Assembly (NCBI RefSeq): GCF_024519285.1
Contig: NZ_JAMZCY010000009.1
Span: 124,001 to 188,000 of the forward strand
From: Cohnella sp. WQ 127256
GTDB lineage: Bacteria > Bacillota > Bacilli > Paenibacillales > Paenibacillaceae
DNA length: 64,000 bases
Reading direction: 5' to 3'
The notes under the pieces are model-generated. The model worked only from the letters and a program-made list of their open reading frames with translations, was not told where the DNA came from and did not search any database. How positions within the stretch are numbered: the stretch's first letter is position 1; each line of letters begins with the position of its first letter. Below, piece after piece: positions 43,403-50,872 of this stretch. The position numbers and the translations under genes were made by a program.

Positions 43403-44098
43403 TTATATATTTGACTTTCGTTTTAATTTAACACTTTGCATAATAGCACTCTCAAATTTTCCCTTAAGCTTGTTAATTAAAGCCTTTTCGTTCTCACTTG
43501 TAGTAAGCCACAATTCACTGTACTGATTCACAAATGCTTGCCACAATACATTAACATTATCAGTTTGCTCAATCTCTAATGCTTCAGACCATATTTTTTT
43601 GTCAGGAATAGCGTTCATTATTTTTGAAAATATCTCGCTTAGTTCTTTAGAGGCAAGTTTTGAAACTAAGTCTTGAGTATAAGATAAACTCGGCACAATA
43701 GACATAACTTTAGGTGATTTAGATCTTTTGTTACTCTGTTGGGAAGCCATTCTTATTATCTGCACTTTAATTATACTTTGTGTTTCTAAATGATCTCCTT
43801 GTATACTCATATTCATAATATTATATCCGCAAGAGGACAGGCATTTATCTATTTTATCCAATTGAAAACTAAGCAAATTATTAATCTTATCTTTCCTTGT
43901 TTCGTTTTTTTCCCATCCCCTAACTTTATAATCAACGTCCTCAACCCTTATATCATTAAGCAGTTCAACATGAAAGCTGACTGTCATTTTATATTCATAT
44001 TCCTTATTTAACTGACTATCTACCAATATCATATTTTCTTCGATTTTCCTGCTTATATCTGAGTCAAAAATATCAGTATCTTTTAATATAATCTCCAC
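43403..44098 (-). CDS. Phage protein of unknown function
   Basis: 231 aa, ATG 44098. The N-terminal half is beta-rich (EYEYKMTVSFHVELLNDIRVEDVDYKV, HLETQSIIKVQIIRMAS); the C-terminal half is helical and Lys/Ser-rich (LVSKLASKELSEIFSKIMNAIPDKKIW). No domain recognised. It lies beyond the repressor at the right end, where lysogen-expressed accessory genes are common. Confidence 0.6.
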   Translation of the reverse strand: MEIILKDTDIFDSDISRKIEENMILVDSQLNKEYEYKMTVSFHVELLNDIRVEDVDYKVRGWEKNETRKDKINNLLSFQLDKIDKCLSSCGYNIMNMSIQGDHLETQSIIKVQIIRMASQQSNKRSKSPKVMSIVPSLSYTQDLVSKLASKELSEIFSKIMNAIPDKKIWSEALEIEQTDNVNVLWQAFVNQYSELWLTTSENEKALINKLKGKFESAIMQSVKLKRKSNI

Positions 44099-44227
44099 AT
44101 TCCTAACCTCCCGAATTTTCTATTTAATTTCTCAGTACCATTAAATACATGATAGTCTATTAAATAGAAATATTCATTCAGAGATAACATTGAATTTTGA
44201 CTCATTTTGTTGAGAAGGAAATAAAAT

Positions 44228-44257
44228 AACCTCCTGAGATGATGGAGGTTTTGTTTT
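44228..44257. terminator. Rho-independent terminator
   Basis: AACCTCC (44228-44234) pairs with GGAGGTT (44244-44250), followed by TTGTTTT on the plus strand and ATTTTATTT on the minus strand. Confidence 0.7.
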
Positions 44258-44336
44258 ATATTTGTTCTTGAATTACATACTGTGACAGCTTCCTCTTTTT
44301 ATCCATCATATACTGGATAAAAAAGGAGATGAAGAT

Positions 44337-44525
44337 ATGAAAGTAAAACTTGATCATGATCTAAAATATATGTTTGTATGGCTGCTGCGAGAAGAAGACA
44401 CACAGGAGATAAATGAAAGAATCGAACTAGAAGCAAAGGAAATGAAGTACAAACTTATTACTTATGTTTCTGGGACGGGAAGCTTAGAGACAGAAATTGA
44501 ACAGCTTATTATGAACAATATCTGA
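44337..44525 (+). CDS. Small phage protein of unknown function
   Basis: 62 aa, ATG 44337 after AAAAGGAGATGAAGAT. Charged helix-rich sequence: MKVKLDHDLKYMFVWLLREEDTQEINERIELEAKEMKYKLITYVSGTGS. No family recognised. Confidence 0.6.
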   Translation: MKVKLDHDLKYMFVWLLREEDTQEINERIELEAKEMKYKLITYVSGTGSLETEIEQLIMNNI

Positions 44526-44619
44526 GAAGCATCAAGATCCTTAACTTCACACATTTTTTAAGTAATTCAGATCTCATATGACTAGGAGCACATTACCCCA
44601 ATTAACTAATTTTTTTCAT

Positions 44620-44796
44620 TTATTGTTTCATCGTCCTTTGTTTCCTAATAAGTCGAATTCTATGATGTTTCCATGCGTAAGAAATTACATGCTCATAGAA
44701 AACATCTGCAAAATCTTTCTCGCCGTTGTGCCATGTTATCTTCATATCTTTTTCAAGTTCTGCAAGCCGTTTCTTTTCTTCGTTAGTAAGTATCAT
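44620..44796 (-). CDS. Small phage protein of unknown function
   Basis: 58 aa if started at ATG 44796 (MILTNEEKKRLAELEKDMK ... IRLIRKQRTMKQ); the frame extends to TTG 44814. The GAGG available fits neither start well. Charged and helical, no family recognised. Confidence 0.45.
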   Translation of the reverse strand: MILTNEEKKRLAELEKDMKITWHNGEKDFADVFYEHVISYAWKHHRIRLIRKQRTMKQ

Positions 44797-44859
44797 AATG
44801 TGTTCACATATCAACCTCTGAATTTATTTCCTTTATATTCTTTCCATGACACCTTAAAA

Positions 44860-44970
44860 TCATCCAATTAATTCACATCCGATTTTCTCTGCAAGTTCTT
44901 CTTGCGTCATACCAGCTCTCCGACGACAAGCAATCATCATAAGACACATAGTTTCATCGAATTTATACAT
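44860..44970 (-). CDS. Truncated HTH-type (XRE) protein
   Basis: 36 aa, MYKFDETMCLMMIACRRRAGMTQEELAEKIGCELIG. It has only the first two helices of an XRE HTH (RRAGMTQEELAEKIG) before the stop, so it is a truncated regulator or a remnant. Confidence 0.4.
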   Translation of the reverse strand: MYKFDETMCLMMIACRRRAGMTQEELAEKIGCELIG

Positions 44971-45044
44971 TGTGAAGTTTTCGCCATCCTCAATTAATCA
45001 TAAATGCTTCCAACATATGGGAGCCTTCTCATTTTAATCACTCA

Positions 45045-45611
45045 TCATTCCACGTTCAGAAACTCTTCAATTCTTTGATATATACTATCTTCATCTGCTT
45101 CATTTTGAATGAAATCTCCATATTGGAAGACAAGGTTATCAACCTCTTCATCCAGTTCCATTATTAACTCCAGATTTTCTAATTTCTCTCTCGGAATAAG
45201 TTCTAAATCATCAACAACTTGTTTATACTTTTCCGTCATTTGGTTTACAAGACTTTGTATTTGTATGATGCTATTAAAATAATATGTTAATGGCTCTTTT
45301 AACGCTCTAATTTCTTTGGTAATCTGATTCAAGTCGCGTCTTAAATCATGTTCATTGTAGGATATATTTGTTTTAATTAATTCGTGATCGATTCCACTAC
45401 TGGCAAAGTGCATGATTGGTAATACTTCATCTTCAATTATCTCTTCAGTTTCGTTTAATAATAATAAATCTTTTTCAAAGAAGATATTTGTTCTATCTTC
45501 AAAGCAAACCTCGTACTTATTTTCTATAATTCTATTGATCACTCCAATTTGGTTCTTGTATAATTTAAATTCACCCACTGTTTTAACTTTGTCTCCAATA
45601 CTAAATCGCAT
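45045..45611 (-). CDS. Phage protein with N-terminal KOW/SH3-like motif, unknown function
   Basis: 188 aa from ATG 45611 (GGGGATG 6 nt upstream; the frame extends to GTG 45623). The N-terminus FSIGDKVKTVGEFKLYKNQIGVINRIIENKYEVCFEDRT looks like a KOW/SH3-type barrel; the rest is a helical, acidic coiled-coil-like region with ITKEIRALKEPLTYYFNSIIQIQSLVNQMTEKYKQVVDDL. Last gene before attR. Confidence 0.6.
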   Translation of the reverse strand: MRFSIGDKVKTVGEFKLYKNQIGVINRIIENKYEVCFEDRTNIFFEKDLLLLNETEEIIEDEVLPIMHFASSGIDHELIKTNISYNEHDLRRDLNQITKEIRALKEPLTYYFNSIIQIQSLVNQMTEKYKQVVDDLELIPREKLENLELIMELDEEVDNLVFQYGDFIQNEADEDSIYQRIEEFLNVE

Positions 45612-45757
45612 GTTCATCCCCACATTTCATCGAACTGTTAGGAATATAATACCATTAATCAACCGCGCAAATAACCCATAAATAAGACTACCGTCTCAGA
45701 AACAGCCTTAAAAACTGTATATAGACATAAATTCAATATTTTATTCAACATACAGCC

Positions 45758-46660
45758 ATGACAATGTTGCACAACCTCCTTTTCGTTGGACCCCCTGGAA
45801 CAGGTAAAACCATGCTTTGTCGACGGCTTCCTACATTGATGCCTCCGCTTGATGATGAAGAGGCTCTCGCCGTTACCAAAATATTCAGCATCTGCGGCAA
45901 GCTGAACAATGCGCAATCCGGCCTCATTCGCAGACGGACTTTTCGTGCTCCTCATCATACCATTTCGACTGCAGGGCTTATCGGCGGAGGATCTATTCCG
46001 AAACCTGGTGAGGTAACACTCGCTCATCATGGGATTTTGTTCTTGGATGAAATGCCTGAGTTTTCCCGAACAAGCTTAGAGGCACTACGTCAGCCACTTG
46101 AAGATAGAGAAGTAACCATCGGACGCGCTAGAGGGGTTTGTCGTTTTCCAGCTCGATTCATGTTAGCTGCATCAATGAATCCGTGTCCGTGCGGCTACAA
46201 TGGTGGCGGGGTGAACGATCGGCCTTGTACTTGCACTCCAACAGCAATCGCGAGGTATCGCGCTCGAATGTCGGGACCACTCGCTGATCGCTTAGATTTA
46301 CAAGTCGAGCTCCCACGCCAGACAGTCCGACCAACCTCTGAATCCGGGATATCCTCCGCACAAGCTAGAGAAATCGTGATGGATGCCGCTGAACGACAAA
46401 GATCCCGTTATGCGAAGCACGGGATTCATTGGAACAGCCAGCTACAAGGACCACTACTGAAAAAGTTCACCAGACTTTCCTCTGATGCCGAAATGCTGCT
46501 CCAGCAAGTTTACGATCAGTTGGGTCTCAGCTTTCGCGCACATGACCGAATTCTTAAAATGTCACGTACGATTGCCGATCTTGCAGGTAGAGAATCCATT
46601 CGCTCCGAGGATGTCGCGGAAGCGATTAGCTATCGCTGCCTGGATCAGGTAGCCGAGTGA
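45758..46660 (+). pseudogene. comM: YifB/ComM helicase, 3' fragment split by the prophage
   Basis: Chromosomal sequence resumes at the attR core and encodes Walker A (VGPPGTGKTMLCRRLP), Walker B (GILFLDEMPEF), the Mg-chelatase-type MNPCPCGYNGG cysteine motif, sensor regions and the C-terminal FLSFRAHDRILKMSRTIADLAG-type lid. A phage-derived ATG at 45758 opens the frame, but no Shine-Dalgarno precedes it, so it is probably silent. Joined to 7069-7757 it gives about 523 aa, the normal length. Confidence 0.93.
45768..45777. other. attR core of prophage
   Basis: TGCACAACCT identical to 7748-7757. To the right, comM coding sequence resumes in the matching frame (HNL|LFVGPPGTGKTM). Confidence 0.85.
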
Positions 46661-46768
46661 GTGCACTACATTCCTATCTCCAATCCACTACTCCGCCGCT
46701 TAATTAGCACGTTTACTATTTGCTACGCATTTAATATGAGGTAGCTAAATAGAAAAGAGGCGATCAAA

Positions 46769-47029
46769 GTGGCTGGAGTAAAAGCTGTCCCTCATCCTGA
46801 TTTGGTACTGATAAGTTGGACAAGGAATCCCCTTGTACCCGGTTCAGCGCGCAGAATTATTGAGGCCAGAGTTATTGGTAATGCTAGCCCCTGTAGGGCT
46901 AATCTGAGACCCCAAGAATTGCTTAGTACTGCCTTGGCCTGCTTATTAGACAATGATGTTGGCTTCAAAATTGTGTTTAGAAAAAGGACTTCAACAATAA
47001 GCGGCTACTTATTGCTGCAACGTAATTAA
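46769..47029 (+). CDS. Small host protein of unknown function
   Basis: 86 aa from GTG 46769 with AAGAGGCG upstream: MAGVKAVPHPDLVLISWTRNPLVPGSARRII ... KIVFRKRTSTISGYLLLQRN. Same direction as yifB, 108 bp after it. No domain recognised. Confidence 0.6.
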   Translation: MAGVKAVPHPDLVLISWTRNPLVPGSARRIIEARVIGNASPCRANLRPQELLSTALACLLDNDVGFKIVFRKRTSTISGYLLLQRN

Positions 47030-47185
47030 TAGACTTTGGTTGAGTCAAATCCGACCGAACCACCCGAGCCATAATAGTCCTTCCCTTCCCACACTTGGGT
47101 GGAACTGCCGGAAACGATGACCACCATGGTCCGACCACACTTTTATCGAGGTTCCTTTTGATGAGCTCAAAGTCGGTTTACATAG
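47030..47185. other. Short intergenic stretch
   Basis: About 155 bp between convergent genes. Some internal complementarity (CCACACTTGGGTGG) but no recognisable gene or RNA. Confidence 0.4.
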
Positions 47186-47215
47186 AAAAAGCAAGGAAGC
47201 TATTTGCTTCCTTGC
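47186..47215 (-). terminator. Terminator overlapping the relP stop codon
   Basis: GCAAGGAAGC-TATTT-GCTTCCTTGC is a perfect 10-bp stem; on the minus strand TTTTT follows. The TAG stop (47200-47202) lies at the stem-loop junction, so the terminator's 5' arm is coding. Confidence 0.88.
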
Positions 47216-47928
47216 CCGATGTCGATCATTTCCAGTAATGCTGCAGGGATTTGAAACTCTTTATCATTGATAATTATCCGCTTCGCTATCTCACTGTTCT
47301 CATGGTTTTCTTTAATTTCCGCAACTTCATTATGCAATCTTTCCATTTGCTGATCCAATGCGGCTGCGGAATCCGCTGCTTCCTTTAGTTCCTGCAGAAG
47401 TCTAGGGGGCACAGCCTCATTATATTTATAAAAAATCTTATGCTCCAGACTCGCCCAGAAATCCATAGCAATTGTTCGAATCTGAACTTCTACATAAACC
47501 TGTTCTTGACGGTCAGACATATACACTGGCACCTCAACGATCAGATGCAAGCTCTGATAACCGTTTGGCTTCGGATTCTTAATATAATCCTTCGTTTCCA
47601 CGATCTTAAGATCGCTTTGATTCAGCAGCATATCGTAAATTCGATAAATATCAGAAACGAACGAACAAGTAATCCTTAAACCGGCAATATCCTTAATATT
47701 TTGCTTAATGCTTGGGAAAGAAACTTCACATCGTTTCCGATGAATTTTGTTCAACATGCTTTCCGGTGATTTCAATCTAGATTTCGTATGCTCGATCGGA
47801 TTGTAATCATGAAGAAAGTTAAATTCTTCCTTCAAGATCTCGATTTTCGTTTCCAAAGAGTCCAATGCAAATTTGTACATCATTAAAAACCGGGTAATTT
47901 CATCTTTAAATCTTTTGAATTGCTCCAT
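47200..47928 (-). CDS. relP: Small alarmone (p)ppGpp synthetase, RelP/YwaC type
   Basis: 242 aa RelA/SpoT synthetase domain without hydrolase. Signatures: YKFALDSLETKIEILKEEFNFLHDYNPIEHTKSRLKSPESMLNKI, DIAGLRITCSFVSDIYRIYDML, PKPNGYQSLHLIVEVPV, VEVQIRTIAMDFWASLEHKIFYKY. This is closer to B. subtilis YwaC (SAS2/RelP) than to YjbM as I recall them. It makes ppGpp from GDP/GTP plus ATP under envelope or other stress. About 30 residues longer than YwaC at the C-terminus. Confidence 0.9.
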   Translation of the reverse strand: MEQFKRFKDEITRFLMMYKFALDSLETKIEILKEEFNFLHDYNPIEHTKSRLKSPESMLNKIHRKRCEVSFPSIKQNIKDIAGLRITCSFVSDIYRIYDMLLNQSDLKIVETKDYIKNPKPNGYQSLHLIVEVPVYMSDRQEQVYVEVQIRTIAMDFWASLEHKIFYKYNEAVPPRLLQELKEAADSAAALDQQMERLHNEVAEIKENHENSEIAKRIIINDKEFQIPAALLEMIDIGQGSK

Positions 47929-47998
47929 CGGTAGGGGTAGATTACTCAGATTAATTCATCCTTTATCAAAGCTTATTATGTGCGTTCAAAACTCTGCT

Positions 47999-48865
47999 TT
48001 ACTGACCAAGCAAAATACGAGTATACGGAGAATCGATTGGCAGCATGATCACCGGCTCATTCTCAAGCGTAGTCACGTAGCTTTGCAGCGTCCGATAAAA
48101 GCTATAAAACTTCGGATCTTTGCCATAAGCCTCATTGTATATTTTCGCAGCTTCTTGCTCACCCTGTGCAATGATTTTCTTGGCATCCGCTTCCGCTTGT
48201 GCAAGTAATTCAGTTGCGGTACGATCGGCTTTAGACGTTATTTTACGAGATTCCTCGTCACCCTCGGATAAGTAACGAGCTGCGATAGATTCCCGGTCAG
48301 AAATCATTCGATTATATACGCTTTGTTTGTTTTCTACAGGTAAATCAGTCCGTTTAATACGTACATCGATGATTTCAATCCCATAGTTATCTTTGACAAA
48401 CGCATCACTAACATCTTTCGTAATGTCATCGTTGATGTTTCCTCGCGAGGTATTCTCACTAATAATATTATCATAATTCACTTCAGAAAGCTTGCGACGA
48501 ACGGTATTGTATACTGCCTCATCTATCCGTTGCACACCACCACTAACCGTTTGTACGGTTTTCAAGAAGTTTTGCGGGTTCTTTATTCTCCATACTGTGT
48601 AATTATCGACAATTAATGGCTTCTTATCTTTTGTAAGAATCGTCGCGGGATTACTTTCGTATGTCATTTGAAATTTCGGCAACTGGGATACACTTTCGAT
48701 GAATGGAATTTTAAGATATAGGCCAGGACTCTCTTCAACCCTTACCGCCTCGCCGAACTTAAGAACAACCTTATACTCGCCTTCTTTGACAACAAACAAT
48801 GATCCCGCTCCAATAATAATGACGACGATGATGGCTGCAAGCCAAATTATTAATCGTTTACTCAC
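47999..48865 (-). CDS. hflC: HflC, SPFH-domain membrane protein
   Basis: 288 aa. One N-terminal TM (LIIWLAAIIVVIIIGAGSLFVV), then an SPFH/Band-7 domain (VKEGEYKVVLKFGEAVRVEESPGLYLKIPFIE, DKKPLIVDNYTVWRI), and a helical region with AEADAKKIIAQGEQEAAKIYNEAY. With HflK it forms a large complex modulating membrane protease FtsH. Overlaps hflK by 4 nt (ATGA). Confidence 0.94.
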   Translation of the reverse strand: MSKRLIIWLAAIIVVIIIGAGSLFVVKEGEYKVVLKFGEAVRVEESPGLYLKIPFIESVSQLPKFQMTYESNPATILTKDKKPLIVDNYTVWRIKNPQNFLKTVQTVSGGVQRIDEAVYNTVRRKLSEVNYDNIISENTSRGNINDDITKDVSDAFVKDNYGIEIIDVRIKRTDLPVENKQSVYNRMISDRESIAARYLSEGDEESRKITSKADRTATELLAQAEADAKKIIAQGEQEAAKIYNEAYGKDPKFYSFYRTLQSYVTTLENEPVIMLPIDSPYTRILLGQ

Positions 48866-49890
48866 TTCGCCGCACCCCCTTGCTGTGCTCCTGCAGATCC
48901 TGAGGCTGCGTTAGAAGCAGCTCCTGTGTTACGCAGTAATTCATTAATTGGTAAATATTTAACGGTGTCCCCGCTTGAATCGGAGATGAATATTTTCGCT
49001 TTTGGCAATATTTTCTCTAATGTTTCGATAATTAAGCGACTTTCAGTTACACCTGGGTTTTTTGCATACTCTGCAAATATCGCATTAAACTGAGCCACGT
49101 CACCCTCGGCATTCAATATACGTGATTTCTTCACACCTTCTGCATTTTCAAGCATAGCCTGCGATTCTCCACGCGCTTTCGGTATTTTGTCGTTCTCGTA
49201 TTTAGCTGCGTTGTTAATCTTAGTGCTTTTTTCCTCACGTGCATTCGTAACCTTACGGAAAGCTTCCTCTACCTGCCCGCTTGGCGGCTCAATGTCTTGA
49301 AATTTGATATCGATAATCTGCATACCTGTATGATACTTCCCTTGAAGCTCGAGCAGTTTTTCGCGAACCTTTTCCTGAATAACGGTTTTGCCATCAGTTA
49401 TCGCATAATCGAGTTTCTCAGAACCGATTACGGAACGAATGGATGAACTTGCTGCGTTGCGCAAAAACTGCTCTGGCTTGTCTATATTGTATAAGTATTG
49501 TTGAATATCACTTATTTTCCACTGCACGACTGCATCTGCGGATACGATATTCTCGTCTCCCGTAATCATCATTGCTTCCTCTTCTACGGGTGTAACAACG
49601 TCTCCCTCTTGCCGGTAACCGATGTAAATACGCTGCGTGAGCTCAGCTGGTACGATAACAACCTGCTGAATCGGATAAGGCCATTTAAAATGGAGCCCTG
49701 CTGTTGTTTCCCCGGTATATTTGCCAAACGTGAGAATGGCTGCTCTTTCCTGCTCCTGAACCGTATAAAAAGAAGAATACGCGAGAATAGCCACAATTAA
49801 CGCGGCAACGCCAATACCGATTTTCTTGAGCAAGCCTGGCGGTAGATCTAGTGGATTTTTCGGTCTTTGCGGAATATTAACTAGTTCCAT
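48862..49890 (-). CDS. hflK: HflK, SPFH-domain membrane protein
   Basis: About 342 aa from ATG 49890 (GGGGAGGAAC about 10 nt upstream; the frame extends to 49917). TM: IGIGVAALIVAILAYSSFYTV; SPFH: EQERAAILTFGKYTGETTAGLHFKWPYPIQ, then helices (AEGVKKSRILNAEGDVAQFNAIFAEYAKNPGVTESRLIIETLEKIL) and an Ala/Gly-rich tail. Partner of HflC, encoded downstream. Confidence 0.94.
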   Translation of the reverse strand: MELVNIPQRPKNPLDLPPGLLKKIGIGVAALIVAILAYSSFYTVQEQERAAILTFGKYTGETTAGLHFKWPYPIQQVVIVPAELTQRIYIGYRQEGDVVTPVEEEAMMITGDENIVSADAVVQWKISDIQQYLYNIDKPEQFLRNAASSSIRSVIGSEKLDYAITDGKTVIQEKVREKLLELQGKYHTGMQIIDIKFQDIEPPSGQVEEAFRKVTNAREEKSTKINNAAKYENDKIPKARGESQAMLENAEGVKKSRILNAEGDVAQFNAIFAEYAKNPGVTESRLIIETLEKILPKAKIFISDSSGDTVKYLPINELLRNTGAASNAASGSAGAQQGGAAK

Positions 49891-50003
49891 TAAGATTTGT
49901 TCCTCCCCTGATTGCATTCTATTGCTTCGTAGTTGTTTACGTAATTGAGCCCATTTCGTTTCATAAATTTATCCAATCAGCTAGTATCTACCTGGTCAGT
50001 AAC

Positions 50004-50047
50004 AAAAATAAACGTAAACCGCACCCCTTAGATGGTCGTTTACGTTT
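50004..50047 (-). terminator. Terminator between yraN unit and hflKC
   Basis: AAACGTAAACC (50010-50020) pairs with GG(TC)GTTTACGTTT (50034-50047); on the minus strand ATTTTTGTT follows. Confidence 0.75.
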
Positions 50048-50135
50048 AGGTAAAAATGGATATGAAAGCCCAGTCATTAGTCGTTATGGCTCATAATCTA
50101 TCCGGGCATTTGGAGTACTTCTTAGAAAATGATCA

Positions 50136-50537
50136 TTAAAAAGCACCCTGGAGATGCTTAACTTCGCGCACGGTGCCATCGCTGTTCAAGGTCACGGCAA
50201 CGACATCAAATCGCATGGAGCATCGTAGAGCGTTGCATTGCTTCAAATAGATCATAGCCAGCTCGCGGACTTGACGGCATTTGCGTGGTGTTATAGCTTC
50301 AACCGCCGAACCAAAGCGGGTCGGATTTGTTCGCGCTCGGACTTCAACGATTACGAGCTCCTCACCGTCCCGTACAATCAGATCTATTTCACCGGAGCGA
50401 CAGCGCCAATTGCGCTCCACCAATAGATAACCCAATTGCTGTAAGTGCTGAGCTGCAACATCCTCCCCTATCTTGCCTACCGCCTTTCGGCGGTCTTTAG
50501 CTAAGGGGAATGACAAATGGGCATTAACGTCTTCCAT
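50136..50537 (-). CDS. yraN: YraN family (UPF0102) nuclease-like protein
   Basis: 133 aa: GKIGEDVAAQHLQQLGYLLVERNWRCRSGEIDLIVRDGEELVIVEVRARTNPTRFGSAVEAITPRKCRQVRELA. The restriction-endonuclease-like core GEIDLI...VIVEVR is intact. It sits downstream of ylqG-ylqH as in Bacillus. Biological role uncertain, possibly DNA processing. Confidence 0.93.
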   Translation of the reverse strand: MEDVNAHLSFPLAKDRRKAVGKIGEDVAAQHLQQLGYLLVERNWRCRSGEIDLIVRDGEELVIVEVRARTNPTRFGSAVEAITPRKCRQVRELAMIYLKQCNALRCSMRFDVVAVTLNSDGTVREVKHLQGAF

Positions 50538-50551
50538 GAGCGCTCATCACC

Positions 50552-50872
50552 TCAAGGCAAGATTTGTTTATTGCTTTTGCTATTTAATCCGGCACGACGA
50601 TCAGACCGGTATATGAAGCTCAACACTTCTGCGACAAGCTGATATAACTCAGGGGGAATTTCCTGATTCAAGTCTAGCTTGGAGAGGACCTCTACAAGGG
50701 AGGAGTCCTCCTGAAGGGGAATTCCGTTCTCTTGTGCTCGTCGCATAATCTCGTCAGCTATGGCACCTTGGCCTTTGGCGATAATCGTAGGCGCAGAGCC
50801 TTGTTCCGGTTCATACTTGAGTGCTACCGCTTTTTTGGGAACATTCCGTTTGTGGGCGCCCGAAGGATTCAT
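50552..50872 (-). CDS. ylqH: YlqH, FlhB C-terminal-domain-like protein
   Basis: 106 aa: KAVALKYEPEQGSAPTIIAKGQGAIADEIMRRAQENGIPLQEDSSLVEVLSKLDLNQEIPPELYQLVAEVLSFIYRSDR. This matches the cytoplasmic C-terminal (EscU/FlhB-type) domain of flagellar export switch proteins, without the membrane domain or the NPTH autocleavage site. Overlaps ylqG by 4 nt. Confidence 0.9.
   Translation of the reverse strand: MNPSGAHKRNVPKKAVALKYEPEQGSAPTIIAKGQGAIADEIMRRAQENGIPLQEDSSLVEVLSKLDLNQEIPPELYQLVAEVLSFIYRSDRRAGLNSKSNKQILP

Larger units (their letters stand above)
7758..45777. mobile_element. Complete myovirus-type prophage integrated in comM/yifB
   Basis: About 38.0 kb, visibly richer in A+T than both flanks, bounded by the 10-bp core and encoding integrase, repressor, head, contractile tail, lysis and early modules. 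Late genes run leftward from terS (30922) to the endolysin (11365); early genes run leftward from about 42700 to 36760. The tail and baseplate set (sheath, tube, XkdN-like chaperone, tape measure, XkdP/Q/R/S/T, DUF2313) resembles PBSX-like defective phages, but here a full terminase-portal-capsid set and an intact integrase suggest an inducible phage. No recognisable helicase, DNA polymerase or excisionase was seen. Confidence 0.95.

Noticed and set aside
7758..45777. CRISPR arrays, tRNA genes or insertion sequences inside the prophage
   Set aside because: No regularly spaced repeat-spacer pattern, cloverleaf or transposase was found on reading both strands.
45758..46660. Independent short AAA+ gene with phage-provided ATG
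   Set aside because: No ribosome-binding site; the sequence is simply the 3' half of comM.
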